Shown piece after piece: positions 53,201 to 62,464 of a stretch of 64,000 bases of DNA. Source of the DNA: Lumbricus terrestris (Eukaryota > Annelida > Clitellata > Crassiclitellata > Lumbricidae). Below the pieces are notes generated by a model, which was given only the letters and a program-made list of their open reading frames with translations, had not been told where the DNA came from and did not search any database. Positions within the stretch are counted from its first letter, which is position 1, and the number at the start of each line of letters is the position of its first letter. The stretch covers positions 71,823,001-71,887,000 of the forward strand of contig OX457039.1 in assembly GCA_949752735.1 (NCBI GenBank), given 5' to 3'. The position numbers were made by a program, and so were the translations under genes.

Positions 53201-56200
53201 ATTGCCTCCCCCTTAATCAAGGTTGCCTCTTCTTAATCAAGATTGCCTCTTCTTAATCAAGATTGCCTCCCCTTAATCAAGATTGCCTCTTCTTAATCAA
53301 GATTGCCTCCCCTTAATCAAGATTGCCTCCCCTTAATCAAGATTGCCTCCACTTAATCAAGATTGCCTCTTCTTAATCAAGATTGCCTCTTCTTAATCAA
53401 GATTGCCTCCCCTTAATCAAGATTGCCTCTTCTTAATCAAGATTGCCTACCCTATCCAAGATTGTGACAACTTGGGTTCTCTTGACAACCCGTTGGATTT
53501 CACTCAGCACTCATGAATAAGCTGGTGCTCTGTGATTTGATTAAGAGACTTGCAGATTAAGATTATATGACAGCATATATGCATTTCATTTTAGTGTGTT
53601 ACTCAGACCCTGTGATCTCAGATAATTTAGGTAATCTTGCAAACTTGTGGATACAGGTGTTGGCTGTTGACGTTTGGAGTTATGCTAAGTTTTATAATAA
53701 TTGTGGTTAAAATAATTGTCGGTCCAAGTATATTTTCTGATACTTTGTCGGTTGTCACTGTTACATCACGGTGATAATTGTGACTCAATATATGGTTTGA
53801 ATGAAAATCGCTGTAATCATTTCTAGAAATCATGCAACTGTCTAATCCTGATTGAAGATTTAAATGAAATTAAAAAAAATCATGTAATCTTTCATTAAAT
53901 GTCGAAGGATGTTCGTTTCATCTGTGTGCTTTTGATTCCTTCGTAGGGCGATGTCCGCTCTGACTGAAATGACGCAACCGACACGAATTCCATCGGCTGG
54001 AAACATGATGCGCAGTTTCATGGGAGCGGCGAGGAGTCTTCCGTCAGACAGCAACGTTCCTTCTGTCTCGCAGTATTACAAACTGCAGGACCAGGTGGGT
54101 CTGCCACTTCAGACATTCAGTAGAATTCTATGTGAGATGTTGTGCAGTTGTCTTTGATGTTTGATGACATCTTTTCATTGTTTCCCTGCTCCCCTTTCCA
54201 GACTTGGGCCTGGCACTACCAGAGTGGGTGGGGGGCTGTGGTGGAATTTGGTGCAGCATAATGTAATGATGGATCATTTTAAGCAATTCTTGACCATCCA
54301 TAGCTAAGGTGGTTGATTTTTCTCCAATAGTGAAGGTCTGTGTTTACCGACGTCGATTTCCCTTAGCGTCATCTAAAACAAGATAAATTGCTGAGTTTCG
54401 TATGTGTTGTGAATTGGCAGATGGACGGATGGATGTGGTTGAAATCTTATAAATTATCTCTTTACTTCTCATAAAACTTCTTTTCTGTGTAAACGAACAA
54501 AACGAACAGAGGCCACAGAAATCAAAGACGAAACCTCGGATGCGAGATTCTCAGAAACCCGTTCTAAGTCGATCGTCTTCAACAACAAAGAAGAATCCCG
54601 TTGGTCCTGTCATCGTCTACGATCTCTCGTGTCTTCTGCCGATTCAGAAGCTGCTCGCAGAAAATTATGTGTACGCGTATTCAATGTTCGATTTGATTCA
54701 CAGCATCTTCTTTGTTCTTTTGTTTCGTAAATTTTTTTGTGTTGCCTGCTGAAAATGTTGGATGAGAAAGTTTTAATTTTCTTTTGTACGACATACATTG
54801 TACGTGTAATGTAAGAGGGACGGACGTTAGATGTTAGCAGGAGTGGCTGTCATGTTGAGTCGATTAACTGGTGCACTGGATTGATTCAGTTTATTACTTG
54901 TCATTGTTTTAATTGTTTTATGGCAGTGAACTTTTGTGAGTGAAGGACTTGCTGTGATGTGTTGCGTGGGTTTAATGAAGTCAAGCAACTCAATGATGCC
55001 ATGGCCTGAGCAAATGAAGGGCTGCTCAAGATTTTGTGCCCTAAGTTCTCACAAGATGAGGTTGATTTGCCTATCTCCCTAACTCTCTCTCTCTGTGTAG
55101 CTTGCTCTCTGTCTGTCTCTTTGTCTCTGTCTGTCTGACTATCTACCACTAATATAGTGGTATTTCTTCCCTCTTTCTCTGTATCTCTCCACACATGCTC
55201 CTTCTCTCTGTGTGTCTATATTAATGACTACAGGTCTAATGCGGATGCTGGAATTCTTACAAAGCATTGTCTAAATTGTAGATTTGACCAGAAAGATCCG
55301 GTGTCAATGTGTCGCAAGAACGCTCAGGTAGCAGCCGCTGCAGGTCGCAACGATCTCGTTCAGGTGAGACATCGTCAACAGCAACAATAGAGCTACAACA
55401 ATAGACCAACAGCAGCTGCTGCAGATCATGCTTCAACTTCTCATTGTTTCTCATGTTTTCAGTTTCAATATTATTTCTATTCTTTTCATATTTTCTTCAC
55501 TTGTTTCCTGTCCAGACACAATATTTTAACTGCAAGAGCTACTCACTCCATCCAGCACATTGAAAGAGTCGTCTCTAATATAAGTGATCTTTGAAGAGGT
55601 GCATATTTATCCCTATTGTAATTACTGTTGTAATTTATTAATTAGTGCAATAGAATTATGATTTTTATATGTCTTTGTGTGTGGATAGGTTTGGTCGTTG
55701 TATGTCGTTGTGTGTTCTTAGGTTTGGTCGTTGGCCGGTGTTCAAGTCGCTTACGCAATGAAGTCGAACGTCTTTGGTCTTCATTCGACTCCTTGGTCAC
55801 TTCATCCGTTTGGACAACGACTCATCAAATTCTGGTACCAGTACAATGAGTACATGTTGATGAGTGCTTGTCAAATGCAGACGAAGGCTACTTACTTATC
55901 TACTTGATGAACTGTAATTTATATAGCACCTGCACTTCATCCGATATATGAACTCCAGATGGGACGTATAGTAATATACAACGATTGAATGGAATGATCT
56001 TCAATGATCTTCGGCCGCTTGTTTAATTGAAACGTAGAAAGGAGAGGAGAGGAATCATGGGACACAGATTGCGTGGTTTAGAAGGAGGAGGAGGACAAGG
56101 AGGAGGAGGAGGACAAAGTGGAGGAGGAGGACAAAGAGGAGGAGGAGGACAAAGAGGAGGTGGCGGACAAAGAGGAGGAGGAGGGGATGGAGCTCTCTTC

Positions 56201-59200
56201 TATCTACATACTTACAGACAAGTGTTTATAAAGTGCATCTGACAGTACAACATAATCAGACGTGCCTCCAGTGTGAAGAATTCTCAAGAGCAGTGCACCA
56301 CCTAATTCTTGAGTGCTGAGTCATGTCAGACAAAGAGATCAGAGATCGATGTCAAGTGAAGATCATGGTCCAGGATCAAATTTATACTTGTACTTGAAAT
56401 TAAAATGGTACTTGAAATTAAAATGGTACTTGAAATTGCAAGTGAGTAGTACTTGGTAAAAAATCTGTGTTTGTCTGCTTAAGAGTCTGAATGTGTCTGT
56501 GTCGTTAGGTTTGACTACTACAGTTCGATTCGTGATATTCAGACGTTGGCGATGTTGTGTTGTGCGTTTGGTTCCGTTTCTCCAACCAAACCGTTGACTC
56601 CTGCTTCAATCACATCAGCGTCAACTTCGGTTCCTGCCACTCCAAAAGCTACATCGAACACACCAACGACCAACGTACGTACCAATTCCTTTATGTGTTT
56701 ATATCAAAACGGAATTGTTGGTGAAGATGAAGGGTTGAAGGAGTAGAGGACTAGGCCAGACAAGACATTCAAAGCATGTTGGTGACCTATTAGTAAATGA
56801 TTGAAAGAGTTGCAAGACACAATAGAGCAACTGTCTTATAAGAGAGGACAGGAAGTTAGAGCCATGCATTCTCTTTTATTTTCTGAATGTTATCCTGAGT
56901 AGGGCTTGGTTCTGTTGTGACAATGGTTGGTACCTACCCCTTCTTTTGCATTAGACAATTCTGTTGAGCTCCTCATCTTGTGTCTCGCTCATCTAAGTTA
57001 ATCCAGTCTTGTTTGACTGTGGTTTGAGAGGAGTGAGTGATTCGATGATCATCATGACATGATCCACCTCTTATTTTATTTCTTCCATTAATTATTAGTG
57101 AGAATTTAGCTTGACTAATTAATATGTGATTGCTCTGCCAGAGATATTTTGATACCTTCAAATTATCTCTTTTAAAAGTAGTATTTGATGAGTTTCTTGT
57201 TTGTGTTGATTGACTTCTAAGTTAATTGTTTGATATAAATTGAAATGAATGAAAGTTTGTCTGAATGTGATTTTCACGTGAATAATTCTATTATTGTTTA
57301 ATCAAGCATTCAAGTTATTCCTTATCAACTCAGCAACTGGTTCCCCTTGCACCTTTGCCAGTGCTGATTTCTATCCTGGTTGGTCAATGACCAGCCTATA
57401 TGGCATGTGGGCAACTGACAATTTAGGTATTCTCAATTTTACAGCACATAAGAAAACCTGTCAAATTCCCACAAATATGAACATAATTTCAATAGATGAG
57501 GGTGACCACTAAATGTGCATGAATTGATGCAATTATTATCAGCCAGGAAGAACAATTTTAATTAGGTTGAGATACATATACCTCCTATTATGAGGCTTGA
57601 ATACGTTTTGCCAATCTTTGCTAAAAATCTTTGGTTTGCCTGGCCAAGATGCTGATACAAAAGGAAGAAATTGGAACAACAATTTCTTCGCTTGCTGAAC
57701 TATCTATTGAATTTTGCTAGACAAAATATTTTCCATTGAGTTGTATTTCCAAATATACGTTATGTATGTGGAGATAGGTATTTGTGTTAAATTCTTAAAG
57801 TAAAGAACAAATTGAAGTCATTTGACAGTTTTATGTGGAATAGTTGAAATTGAAACTCGGAGGCCTTGAGTGAGACCTTTGTCTGTGAACATGTTGGTGA
57901 ACTGAATTGATCAGAATCTGTTGCAGCTCATTTTGCTGTTTGAGTTGATTGTAAGGAATGATCCTTGAACTAAGGAATGACCCTTAAACTAAGGAATGAC
58001 CCTTGAACTAAGGAATGATCCTTGAACTAAGGAATGATCCTTGAGCTTAGGAATGACCCTTGAACTAAGGAATGATTCTTGAACTAAGGAATGACCCTTA
58101 AACTAAGGAATGATTCTTGAGCTAAGGAATGATCGTTGAGCTTAGGAATGACCCTTGAACTAAGGAATGACCCTTAAACTAAGGAATGACCCTTGAACTA
58201 AGGAATGACCCTTGAACTAAGGAATGACCCTTAAACTAAGGAATGACCCTTGAACTAAGGAATGATTCTTGAACTAAGGAATGACCCTTAAACTAAGGAA
58301 TGACCCTTGAACTAAGGAATGACCCTTGAACTAAGGAATGATCCTTGAGCTAAGGAATGATCCTTGAGCTTAGGAATGACCCTTGAACTAAGGAATGACC
58401 CTTAAACTAAGGAATGACCCTTGAACTAAGGAATGACCCTTGAACTAAGGAATGACCCTTAAACTAAGGAATGACCCTTGAACTAAGGAATGATTCTTGA
58501 ACTAAGGAATGACCCTTAAACTAAGGAATGACCCTTGAACTAAGGAATGATCCTTGAGCTAAGGAATGATCCTTGAGCTTAGGAATGACCCTTTGAACCA
58601 AGGAATGACCCTTTGAACCAAGGAATGACCCTTGAAGTAAGGAATGACCCTTGAACTAAGGAATGATTCTTGAACTAAGGAGTGACCCTTGAACTAAGGA
58701 ATGACCCTTGAACTAAGGAATGACCCTTGAAGTAAGGAATGACCCTTGATCTAAGGAATGACTCTTGAACTGAGTTGAGCTTCTCTACTGATGAGTATTA
58801 TTGTTATTAACTGCTGTTGAATCTATTATGTATAAAAGTTGATTTTGACTATTTTTATAGACTGAACCATTTACATATATTTTGAAATCTGACACTGAGG
58901 CTGTCCACAATAACACACCAGCCACATGTAACACACCAACCACATGTAAGTTTGATTTGATTTGGCTTGTCACTGACAAAGCATTGTTGATTAGCCGACG
59001 ATTAATAAACTCCCGTTTTCAGGTTTCATCCGATTCTGTTTTCCATGTGATGACATTCCCTCGATCCAAGCGCACCGTCGTTCTGTCAAGCCAGACCCTG
59101 GCCAGACCAAGTAGAGGTGCTATATAAATGTAGTTGTAACAGACTACATTGCTCTTATGATCTGCCGATGCTGTGGTGTGCTTTACTGCCAGGGGGTCTT

Positions 59201-61045
59201 TGGTGGCAGGGAGTTTTTGTCATTTACTGGTCGTTTTGATGGTTCGCTTTATTTTTCTGTGTTCAAATGCTGATCAACACCAAGGCTGAATTGTTTACAA
59301 ACGTCTTTCAATATTTACTTTTCAAGTGAAGATATCTGTATAAAAAAGAGATGATGTCCAAGGCAGTGCTTAGTAAATACTTATTAAATTAATGCAAAGT
59401 AGAGGCAGAGCGCTTGTTGATACACTTGCCGTCTTAATGGTCATCAATTATGGCGCAAACTTCAGTTATTTGCACACAAGTTGCCACAGTTTTTACTTAA
59501 ATTCTGTACGGATCAGAGGTGTTAAGTGGTTACAATGGGATACTCAATTATTTGTTTTGAAAACAATTATCGGTGTTTATTATTTACAAAACGATATTCG
59601 AATTCTTTTTTTGATCATTTTAGTATTGAATATTATCAGAAATTATTCATGAATTTGTACTGACAGCTTAAAGGTTACCATAAGAACAGACCAATTGAAG
59701 ATATAAATAATGACTGCTTTGCCTACAGCTCGTTATTATTGACGCACGATTTAATATAGAATACTGCAATGCGGTGGTGCTTTGAATGCAGAGTTATCAA
59801 GACTCATCATGCATTTTGTCAAATCTTAACATTTTGTGACGGCAATATAAAAACCTAATATAAATTTGTTGTCAACAAACGAGATGAGTTGATTACAAAA
59901 CCCTTAAACATTTTTTCACATCCAAAACGTCGTCGAATGCAATGAATCACAATGGCTTTCTTTGTTTATAGCAGCCGCTAAACTGGGAAAAGCGGATTTT
60001 CTCTATTAAAAAAAACGACAATCTGTTTAAATTCGAACAATCCTAATACGACTGAAGCCGGTTAAGCTTCCAACGACTTTGATTTTTTGGGTCTGCTTCT
60101 TTAAAATTGTTGTGATTAAAACTAAAAGATTGGTCAGGGAAAATAAAGGAAATTCCAAAACGTTTTTGGGCCGTTGATCAGCAGATGACAAAGAAGTGCT
60201 CTAAAGTAACCTGCAGATGATCCTAACTATGTTGCGAGTTATCTTCACAGTTACCAGACTTTTCTTAGATTTCAGCGTGTTCTAGATTTCTCTCAGAAGA
60301 TGGCCATTCCCATTTTTGTTTAGAATTCATTTCAGTGGTCTACTAACCACGTAATTTTGTTGTTTTCAGCTTTAATTAGTTTTCTTTGAGTTGCAGCCTT
60401 TGATCATGCGAATGCGCTTCAGCTTCTTCGACTGACTGCTTCAGCCATTGTCTTCTTCAAGTCTTTGTTTCAGGGTCATTTTCAGCGCAGGTCAGATGTT
60501 GATGAAGTGCTCAGATTGGCAGCTAGTCATGGGGGGGGGGGAAACGCTATTTCTATTCGGATGTTCGGAAACAGTTGGGGCTTTTTAAATTCTGAAGTTT
60601 AAATTCAAAATTTTTTGTCTCAAAATTTCTTAATCACATTTTCGTATAATTTTATTTTTGTTTAAGATTCACTGATTGAAGATTGCAATTGTTTGATATT
60701 CCTCATCTATGAAATTCATCTAAATTTATTTGAAACTTCAAATCTCTTTGTTTGAGGGACATTTTGAAATGCGTACATGGCAATTCTCTTAAAGATGTTT
60801 TCCAATTTGAGCACAAATCTCCTGGCTTCCTTGTTTTTCCACTGGCAGAACAACGATGGTAATTCTGCAGATAGAACGGTCCGATGTGGGATCTGTGCAG
60901 TGCCTGTTGTGCTCCTCCTCCTCCTTCTCCTTGTCGAAAACCGCAGTCCACTTAACGCACATATTTTGTTCTTGTGTTGTTCGACAGTATAACATGTATC
61001 ACACGATTCATTCGACTGATACGTCGCTGAAAGGATGGAATTATA
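38191..61045 (+). CDS. WDR59: WDR59, GATOR2 complex subunit (3' partial), twenty-two exons
   Basis: WDR59 is part of GATOR2, which relieves GATOR1 inhibition of Rag GTPases and so promotes mTORC1 activation at the lysosome when amino acids are present. The start ATG at 38191 has an in-frame TAA two codons upstream. Exons 38191-38244 through 60988-61045 join in phase into about 840 residues. Visible parts: an N-terminal seven-bladed WD40 propeller (KGHTLQVNDFDWSP, CLWDVRD, EGDMKIWDLR, HERKVSGLDWSP, FVKFWD, CFWSLNK, DYQLLSWSNDQSLRLYKID), a low-complexity Gly-rich linker, an RWD domain (MQEFALLNVAIPDLTITEMS through SFPTSYPNKVAPEF), the WDR59-specific ISGARFCGPGFLVCFTR block, and the AQVAAAAGRNDLVQVWSLAG helical region. 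The C-terminal zinc-binding part must lie beyond the window. Length and order agree with vertebrate WDR59 (about 970 residues). Confidence 0.93.
39222..39271 (+). CDS. WDR59: WDR59 exon 2
   Basis: The acceptor is ggctttttcag and the donor is ag|gtgagt. It encodes ATTLACDCTGQFAALC, with two bases left for the next codon. Confidence 0.88.
39613..39748 (+). CDS. WDR59: WDR59 exon 3, ending at a GC donor
   Basis: The acceptor is taatttacag. It encodes (S)QKAITLVNLDNPNEILKTF then TRNSRNRFCYVQWNPHPFYS and HIFLVA. Phase and alignment require the end at gcg|GCAAGT, a GC-AG intron. The nearby GTATCT donor would break the frame with exon 4. Confidence 0.85.
39768..39998. repeat. minisatellite of GGTTATACCACTTGTG units
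   Basis: About 12 imperfect 16-20 bp units start 20 bp after the GC donor of WDR59 exon 3. Confidence 0.9.
40148..40641. repeat. 17-bp minisatellite, about 28 copies
   Basis: The unit is TTTTAATCTGATGCTTC with T/G variants, in WDR59 intron 3. Confidence 0.95.
40843..42181. mobile_element. non-autonomous hAT-like transposon
   Basis: The ends are CAGTGGCGTAGCTA and TAGCTACGCCACTG, the common hAT terminal repeat, and more inner GGGCCCGTGTGC sequence is also inverted. Flanks are AAGTGCAC (40835-40842) and AAGTGCAG (42182-42189), an 8-bp target duplication with one mismatch. I find no transposase ORF. Confidence 0.85.
42060..42120. repeat. perfect palindrome, 30-bp arms with 1-bp spacer
   Basis: It starts GCCCACAGAGATTGTTAAAT and is mirrored exactly around base 42090. 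It lies inside the hAT-like element near its right end. Confidence 0.95.
42716..42804 (+). CDS. WDR59: WDR59 exon 4, WD repeat
   Basis: The acceptor is gtctcgtctacag and the donor is aa|gtaagt. It encodes NSQFVELWSRDASMNSGCQK then ALKGHTLQV. Confidence 0.9.
43166..43246 (+). CDS. WDR59: WDR59 exon 5, WD repeat; donor embedded in a 55-bp tandem repeat
   Basis: The acceptor is tgattttcag. It encodes (N)DFDWSPIDANLAATCSADT then NTCLWDV(R). The donor is ag|gtaatg. The last 26 bases of this exon and its donor are repeated ten more times downstream. Confidence 0.92.
43221..43850. repeat. 55-bp minisatellite containing the WDR59 exon 5 donor
   Basis: Eleven copies of TGTCAGGTAATGG(A/T)ACCAGT occur at 55-bp spacing from 43241 to 43791. 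Each unit has 26 bp of exon end and 29 bp of intron start. Later copies share an ACACCTG to ACATCTG change. Confidence 0.96.
44357..44394 (+). CDS. WDR59: WDR59 exon 6
   Basis: The acceptor is tgtgttttgcag and the donor is ttg|gtcagt. It encodes DVRRPTTTLQSV, aligning with vertebrate IKDTRKPTVALSAV. At 38 nt it is the shortest exon seen. Confidence 0.87.
44868..45018. repeat. minisatellite, about 5 copies
   Basis: The unit is about 27 bp and contains GGTTACCTTCTGTGATGTTTG; it lies about 100 bp before WDR59 exon 7. Confidence 0.9.
45118..45206 (+). CDS. WDR59: WDR59 exon 7, WD repeat
   Basis: The acceptor is cgtcgttttag and the donor is agg|gtttgt. It encodes (V)CPSQVKWNHLCESILATTH then EGDMKIWDLR. 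Confidence 0.92.
45225..45305. repeat. (CT/CTGT)n tract
   Basis: It lies shortly after WDR59 exon 7. Similar short tracts occur at about 47155-47205 and 55085-55145. Confidence 0.85.
45598..45714 (+). CDS. WDR59: WDR59 exon 8, WD repeat
   Basis: The acceptor is gtgttgttgcag and the donor is aag|gtcagg. The 39 codons encode KSNTPVHYISAHERKVSGLD then WSPFSDRQVATCSEDGFVK. Confidence 0.93.
45830..46150. other. intron sequence, possible old LINE relic
   Basis: The G-rich text (GGATGGCGTTTAGGTCAAG, GGAGGTGATGGTGGGTGACC) resembles antisense LINE C-terminal sequence in composition only. I could not align it confidently. Confidence 0.2.
46793..46870 (+). CDS. WDR59: WDR59 exon 9
   Basis: The acceptor is tctcttgcttag and the donor is atg|gtgagc. 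It encodes FWDITSQKPEEDQILSTAPF then WKIKYM, aligning with vertebrate FWDYRQPRKYLNIL--PVWKARYT. It lies in a frame that gives no long ORF. Confidence 0.85.
47551..47660. repeat. 20-24 bp tandem repeat that includes the WDR59 exon 10 acceptor
   Basis: GAT(T/C)GAA units start at 47551, 47574, 47597, 47621 and 47641. Each is followed by a TTTGG- or TTTGTG-like segment; the last copy is the acceptor and first exon bases (GATTGAAG|CCATTTGG). Confidence 0.75.
47649..47823 (+). CDS. WDR59: WDR59 exon 10; acceptor inside a short tandem repeat
   Basis: It encodes PFGNGVVTSYLPQTGGALCF then WSLNKLLSHPYRRQPLCTFG through SIIDFCWRIVDS. The acceptor TTGATTGAAG has a weak pyrimidine tract and is one of about five similar GATTGAAG(T/C)C units from 47551. 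The donor is cag|gttaga after phase base g. Confidence 0.88.
47868..48352. repeat. 17-bp minisatellite, about 28 copies
   Basis: The unit is ACACATGGCAACCATAG with variants. Higher-order blocks are repeated. It starts 45 bp after WDR59 exon 10. Confidence 0.95.
48850..49368 (+). mobile_element. 5'-truncated LINE 3' end with (AGAAT)n tail
   Basis: The open frame ending at 49313 encodes an RT C terminus (LQSVLNASARLIARLPRFSH then LHWLPLTARIQYKILFRTYK and PLLWNGVPP). It ends in GGGAGCGCCTCTGATTAG, GAGGCGCTTTATAAAT and a (AGAAT)n tail. The exact 5' edge is uncertain. Confidence 0.83.
49653..49723 (+). CDS. WDR59: WDR59 exon 11, last WD repeat
   Basis: The acceptor is catttcgtttag and the donor is cag|gtcagt. 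It encodes (D)YQLLSWSNDQSLRLYKIDN then LIRQ, aligning with DYQLVTWSRDQTLRMWRVD. Confidence 0.93.
49745..49812 (-). repeat. solo LINE 3' tail fragment
   Basis: The reverse complement of GGGAGCACCTCTGATTAG and the GCGC-CTATTATAAAT end, the same module as the LINE tail at 49290-49340, only 400 bp away and inverted. Confidence 0.55.
50284..50592 (+). CDS. WDR59: WDR59 exon 12, linker and start of RWD domain
   Basis: The acceptor is ttgccaatctag and the donor is gaa|gtatga. The 103 codons begin RCGNGHYASFMISN, pass through Ser/Arg-rich and Gly-rich low complexity, and end MQEFALLNVAIPDLTITE, the first RWD helix. Confidence 0.92.
50966..51130 (+). CDS. WDR59: WDR59 exon 13, RWD domain core
   Basis: The acceptor is gtttgtcgtag and the donor is gag|gtcact. 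It encodes MSIETQKLTVDVVKGVHEVH then LTMSFPTSYPNKVAPEFHLS. The SYPN-VAP motif is typical of RWD domains. Confidence 0.92.
51145..51236. repeat. (TA)-rich tract
   Basis: Imperfect ATATATA sequence 15 bp after WDR59 exon 13. Confidence 0.9.
51711..51806 (+). CDS. WDR59: WDR59 exon 14, end of RWD domain
   Basis: The acceptor is gaaatgtgtag and the donor is att|gtgagt. It encodes DLQSTALQHVHYNRRCIEPC then LWKLVNSLDTII. The acceptor's upstream sequence TTTATGTGAAATGTGT is a tandem duplicate. Confidence 0.9.
52073..52208 (+). CDS. WDR59: WDR59 exon 15
   Basis: The acceptor is TTAGCAG, a NAGNAG site: using the first AG (exon from 52070) would add one Gln. It encodes ESRTSPDLDPSYLPMQEIWA then HYSTEKLRDENVPFPRISGA and RFCGP, aligning with vertebrate NIPFPRTSGARFCGAG. 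The donor is ag|gtacga. Confidence 0.92.
52440..52800 (-). mobile_element. decayed LINE fragment
   Basis: The minus strand includes a degraded LHWLPVSQW-like segment (plus-strand GGAAGCCAGTGCAGAGCATT) and a G-T-T-C-C-A-GA context typical of antisense RT C termini. Confidence 0.5.
53013..53124 (+). CDS. WDR59: WDR59 exon 16
   Basis: The acceptor is cattgtttag and the donor is ag|gtcaac. It encodes (G)FLVCFTRRMFLDVLPSTNI then VVSEPHKRKQSESGITP, aligning with GYLVYFTRPM. Confidence 0.9.
53190..53458. repeat. 20-bp minisatellite, about 13 copies
   Basis: The unit is TTAATCAAGATTGCCTCCCC with CTTC variants, 70 bp after WDR59 exon 16. Confidence 0.94.
53947..54094 (+). CDS. WDR59: WDR59 exon 17
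   Basis: The acceptor is ccttcgtag and the donor is cag|gtgggt. It encodes (R)AMSALTEMTQPTRIPSAGN then MMRSFMGAARSLPSDSNVPS and VSQYYKLQDQ. RSLSALS and FYYKER are the vertebrate counterparts. Confidence 0.9.
54510..54670 (+). CDS. WDR59: WDR59 exon 18
   Basis: It encodes RPQKSKTKPRMRDSQKPVLS through GPVIVYDLSCLLPIQKLLAE and NY, aligning with vertebrate GKVIIQDIACLLPVHKSLGE. The acceptor AACGAACAG lacks a pyrimidine tract. The donor GTACGC at 54671 keeps the frame and exact length up to the next conserved block; GTGTAC two bases earlier does not. Confidence 0.85.
55282..55363 (+). CDS. WDR59: WDR59 exon 19
   Basis: The acceptor is taaattgtag and the donor is cag|gtgaga. It encodes (V)FDQKDPVSMCRKNAQVAAA then AGRNDLVQ, aligning with vertebrate VNDIQETCQKNA--ALLVGRKDLVQ. 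Confidence 0.9.
55722..55834 (+). CDS. WDR59: WDR59 exon 20
   Basis: The acceptor is gtgttcttag and the donor is ctg|gtacca. It encodes VWSLAGVQVAYAMKSNVFGL then HSTPWSLHPFGQRLIKF(W). The first 12 bases of the exon with the preceding AG also occur 33 bp upstream. Confidence 0.92.
56075..56186. repeat. GGAGGAGGAGGACAAAG minisatellite
   Basis: About seven imperfect GGAGG-ACAAAG units in WDR59 intron 20. The small Gly-rich ORF over it is a repeat artefact. Confidence 0.85.
56509..56674 (+). CDS. WDR59: WDR59 exon 21
   Basis: The acceptor is gtgtcgttag and the donor is aac|gtacgt. It encodes FDYYSSIRDIQTLAMLCCAF then GSVSPTKPLTPASITSASTS and VPATPKATSNTPTTN. LRDVQTLAMLCSVF is the vertebrate match; the Thr/Pro/Ser tail is poorly conserved. 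Confidence 0.92.
57950..58778. repeat. 19-bp minisatellite, about 43 copies
   Basis: The unit is AAGGAATGACCCTTGAACT with A/G, C/T variants. Blocks of several units are themselves repeated, indicating higher-order expansion. Confidence 0.96.
58990..60980. other. WDR59 intron 21, no recognised exon
   Basis: GAGGTGCTATATAAATGTAG near 59114 resembles a LINE 3' tail. A G(10) run lies at 60531-60540. I found nothing else I can support. Confidence 0.4.
60988..61045 (+). CDS. WDR59: WDR59 exon 22 (tentative)
   Basis: The acceptor is gttgttcgacag and the donor is tata|gtaagt. Only phase 0 is open, which matches exon 21, giving YNMYHTIHSTDTSLKGWNY. Vertebrate WDR59 has a GWN motif in this poorly conserved region. 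Signals are good; homology is weak. Confidence 0.5.
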
Positions 61046-62460
61046 GTAAGTCAGGTCATCGTCGTCGTCGTTGTCGTTGTTTCTTCAATTGACATTACAT
61101 AGTTAGTTTTACTAATGTTTGCCAACATTCAGCCAAAATCCCATTCAAATATTTCTGCACTGCTGCTATAAAGTCCCAGCACTTTCCTTCCGCTCAACCT
61201 CTCAGTTTCAAGCTAAAACCCCTTTATAACGATATTTCTTTCGCTGTTGTTTTGTTTCGTGGTTTCACAGAAGCTGACCCTTTTGCTTCACTGTCTACTT
61301 GATGTGCTTTTGGCTGTCTTCATTTCATGGGAAACTTTCTGTGCTGAAAATAGGATGTTAAGATTTCTCCAATGCACTTGCTGCAACTTCTAACAATCGG
61401 TTGATCATCATCTTTTTTCAGCTGCCATGTAAACTTCAGATTGACTCGCGTGTTCTGCGAGTCAGCACAGTACGATCTGGTTTCTTTGTTGGTCATGGTA
61501 GAGTGAATTTCCCATTGAAATTGGGCTAGCACCAGTTTTTCTTAGATGCTCAAAAACTGTTGTGGTCGATTTCGTATAAGGTGTCATTTGTTGGCAGAAT
61601 TCTAAATGCCTTTGGCAGTCTTGATAATGTTTGTCATTGTCTATGTGCTGTCTTCTGGGGTCTTTTGAAAAACGTTAGATTCATGTAGAGGTATAAATCT
61701 GATAAAAAAAAGGTTTTGATAGCCCGGTTTTCCATGGTAATATTCCCGTAATAGGTGTCCTCAGGTCATGATGATCAGTTGAACACATCTCATATCATAC
61801 CTGTGTTGTTGTCACACACATGGAAATGGGTTTTGCTTTCACAGAGGACTCTGTTCGTCTTGTCTTTGTCGCGCTCAGCTTTTCATGTTACATGTCTCGT
61901 GTTGCTTGATGGTTTTCGTTGGTTATGAGGCACTGATCGGGTCAATACGACAAGTGACCACCATCCAGAGAAGGGTAGGCTGATGATGAACGTGGTTCAC
62001 ATGATGGCGTATTGACCTCCTCATCCTCCTTCTCTGGTCGATGTGTGTCTTTCTCGTCTGCATGCTTCTAGTTCTGCTTCTCGGATGTCGCTGATAGTCT
62101 TCACATAGAAAGCCTTAGTTGTGTTGTAGACTTGTTAGATTTTATTGCTGCTCTTGTATGAACGTCTCACAACTTCATCTCTTCTCATGTAACAGTTCAT
62201 TGATTGGATCCTGTGTGACTGCATCACAGACTGTGTCTTCATTGCCACTGTACGCATTTTTCACGCTTGCTGTACACGTCCATTTCTTATAAGTTTACTG
62301 CATGCCATTTCGGTTAGTTAAGGGCTTTTATGTTGGTTTGGTCTTAAATTGTATTTAAGTTTCATAGTTTGCCAAGCAATGCCAGCTTGCATTCTGATTA
62401 ATTGCTATGTCACGCTTTTTATTGTAGTTTCTTTTTGACGAATGCCACACGACATTTGAA
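61046..62460. other. WDR59 intron after exon 22, nothing recognised
   Basis: I saw no exon, repeat array or mobile element. The conserved zinc-binding C terminus of WDR59 is not here. Confidence 0.4.
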
Positions 62461-62464
62461 TTCT

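Noticed and set aside
58861..58945. Candidate WDR59 exon encoding TEPFTYILKSDTEAVHNNTP with good splice signals
   Set aside because: It starts in phase after exon 21 but leaves one base, and neither the 60988 exon nor another visible exon continues it without a stop. It might be an alternative exon.
59023..59128. Candidate exon after CCCGTTTTCAG
   Set aside because: No phase joins both neighbours, and its end (GAGGTGCTATATAAATG) looks like a LINE tail.
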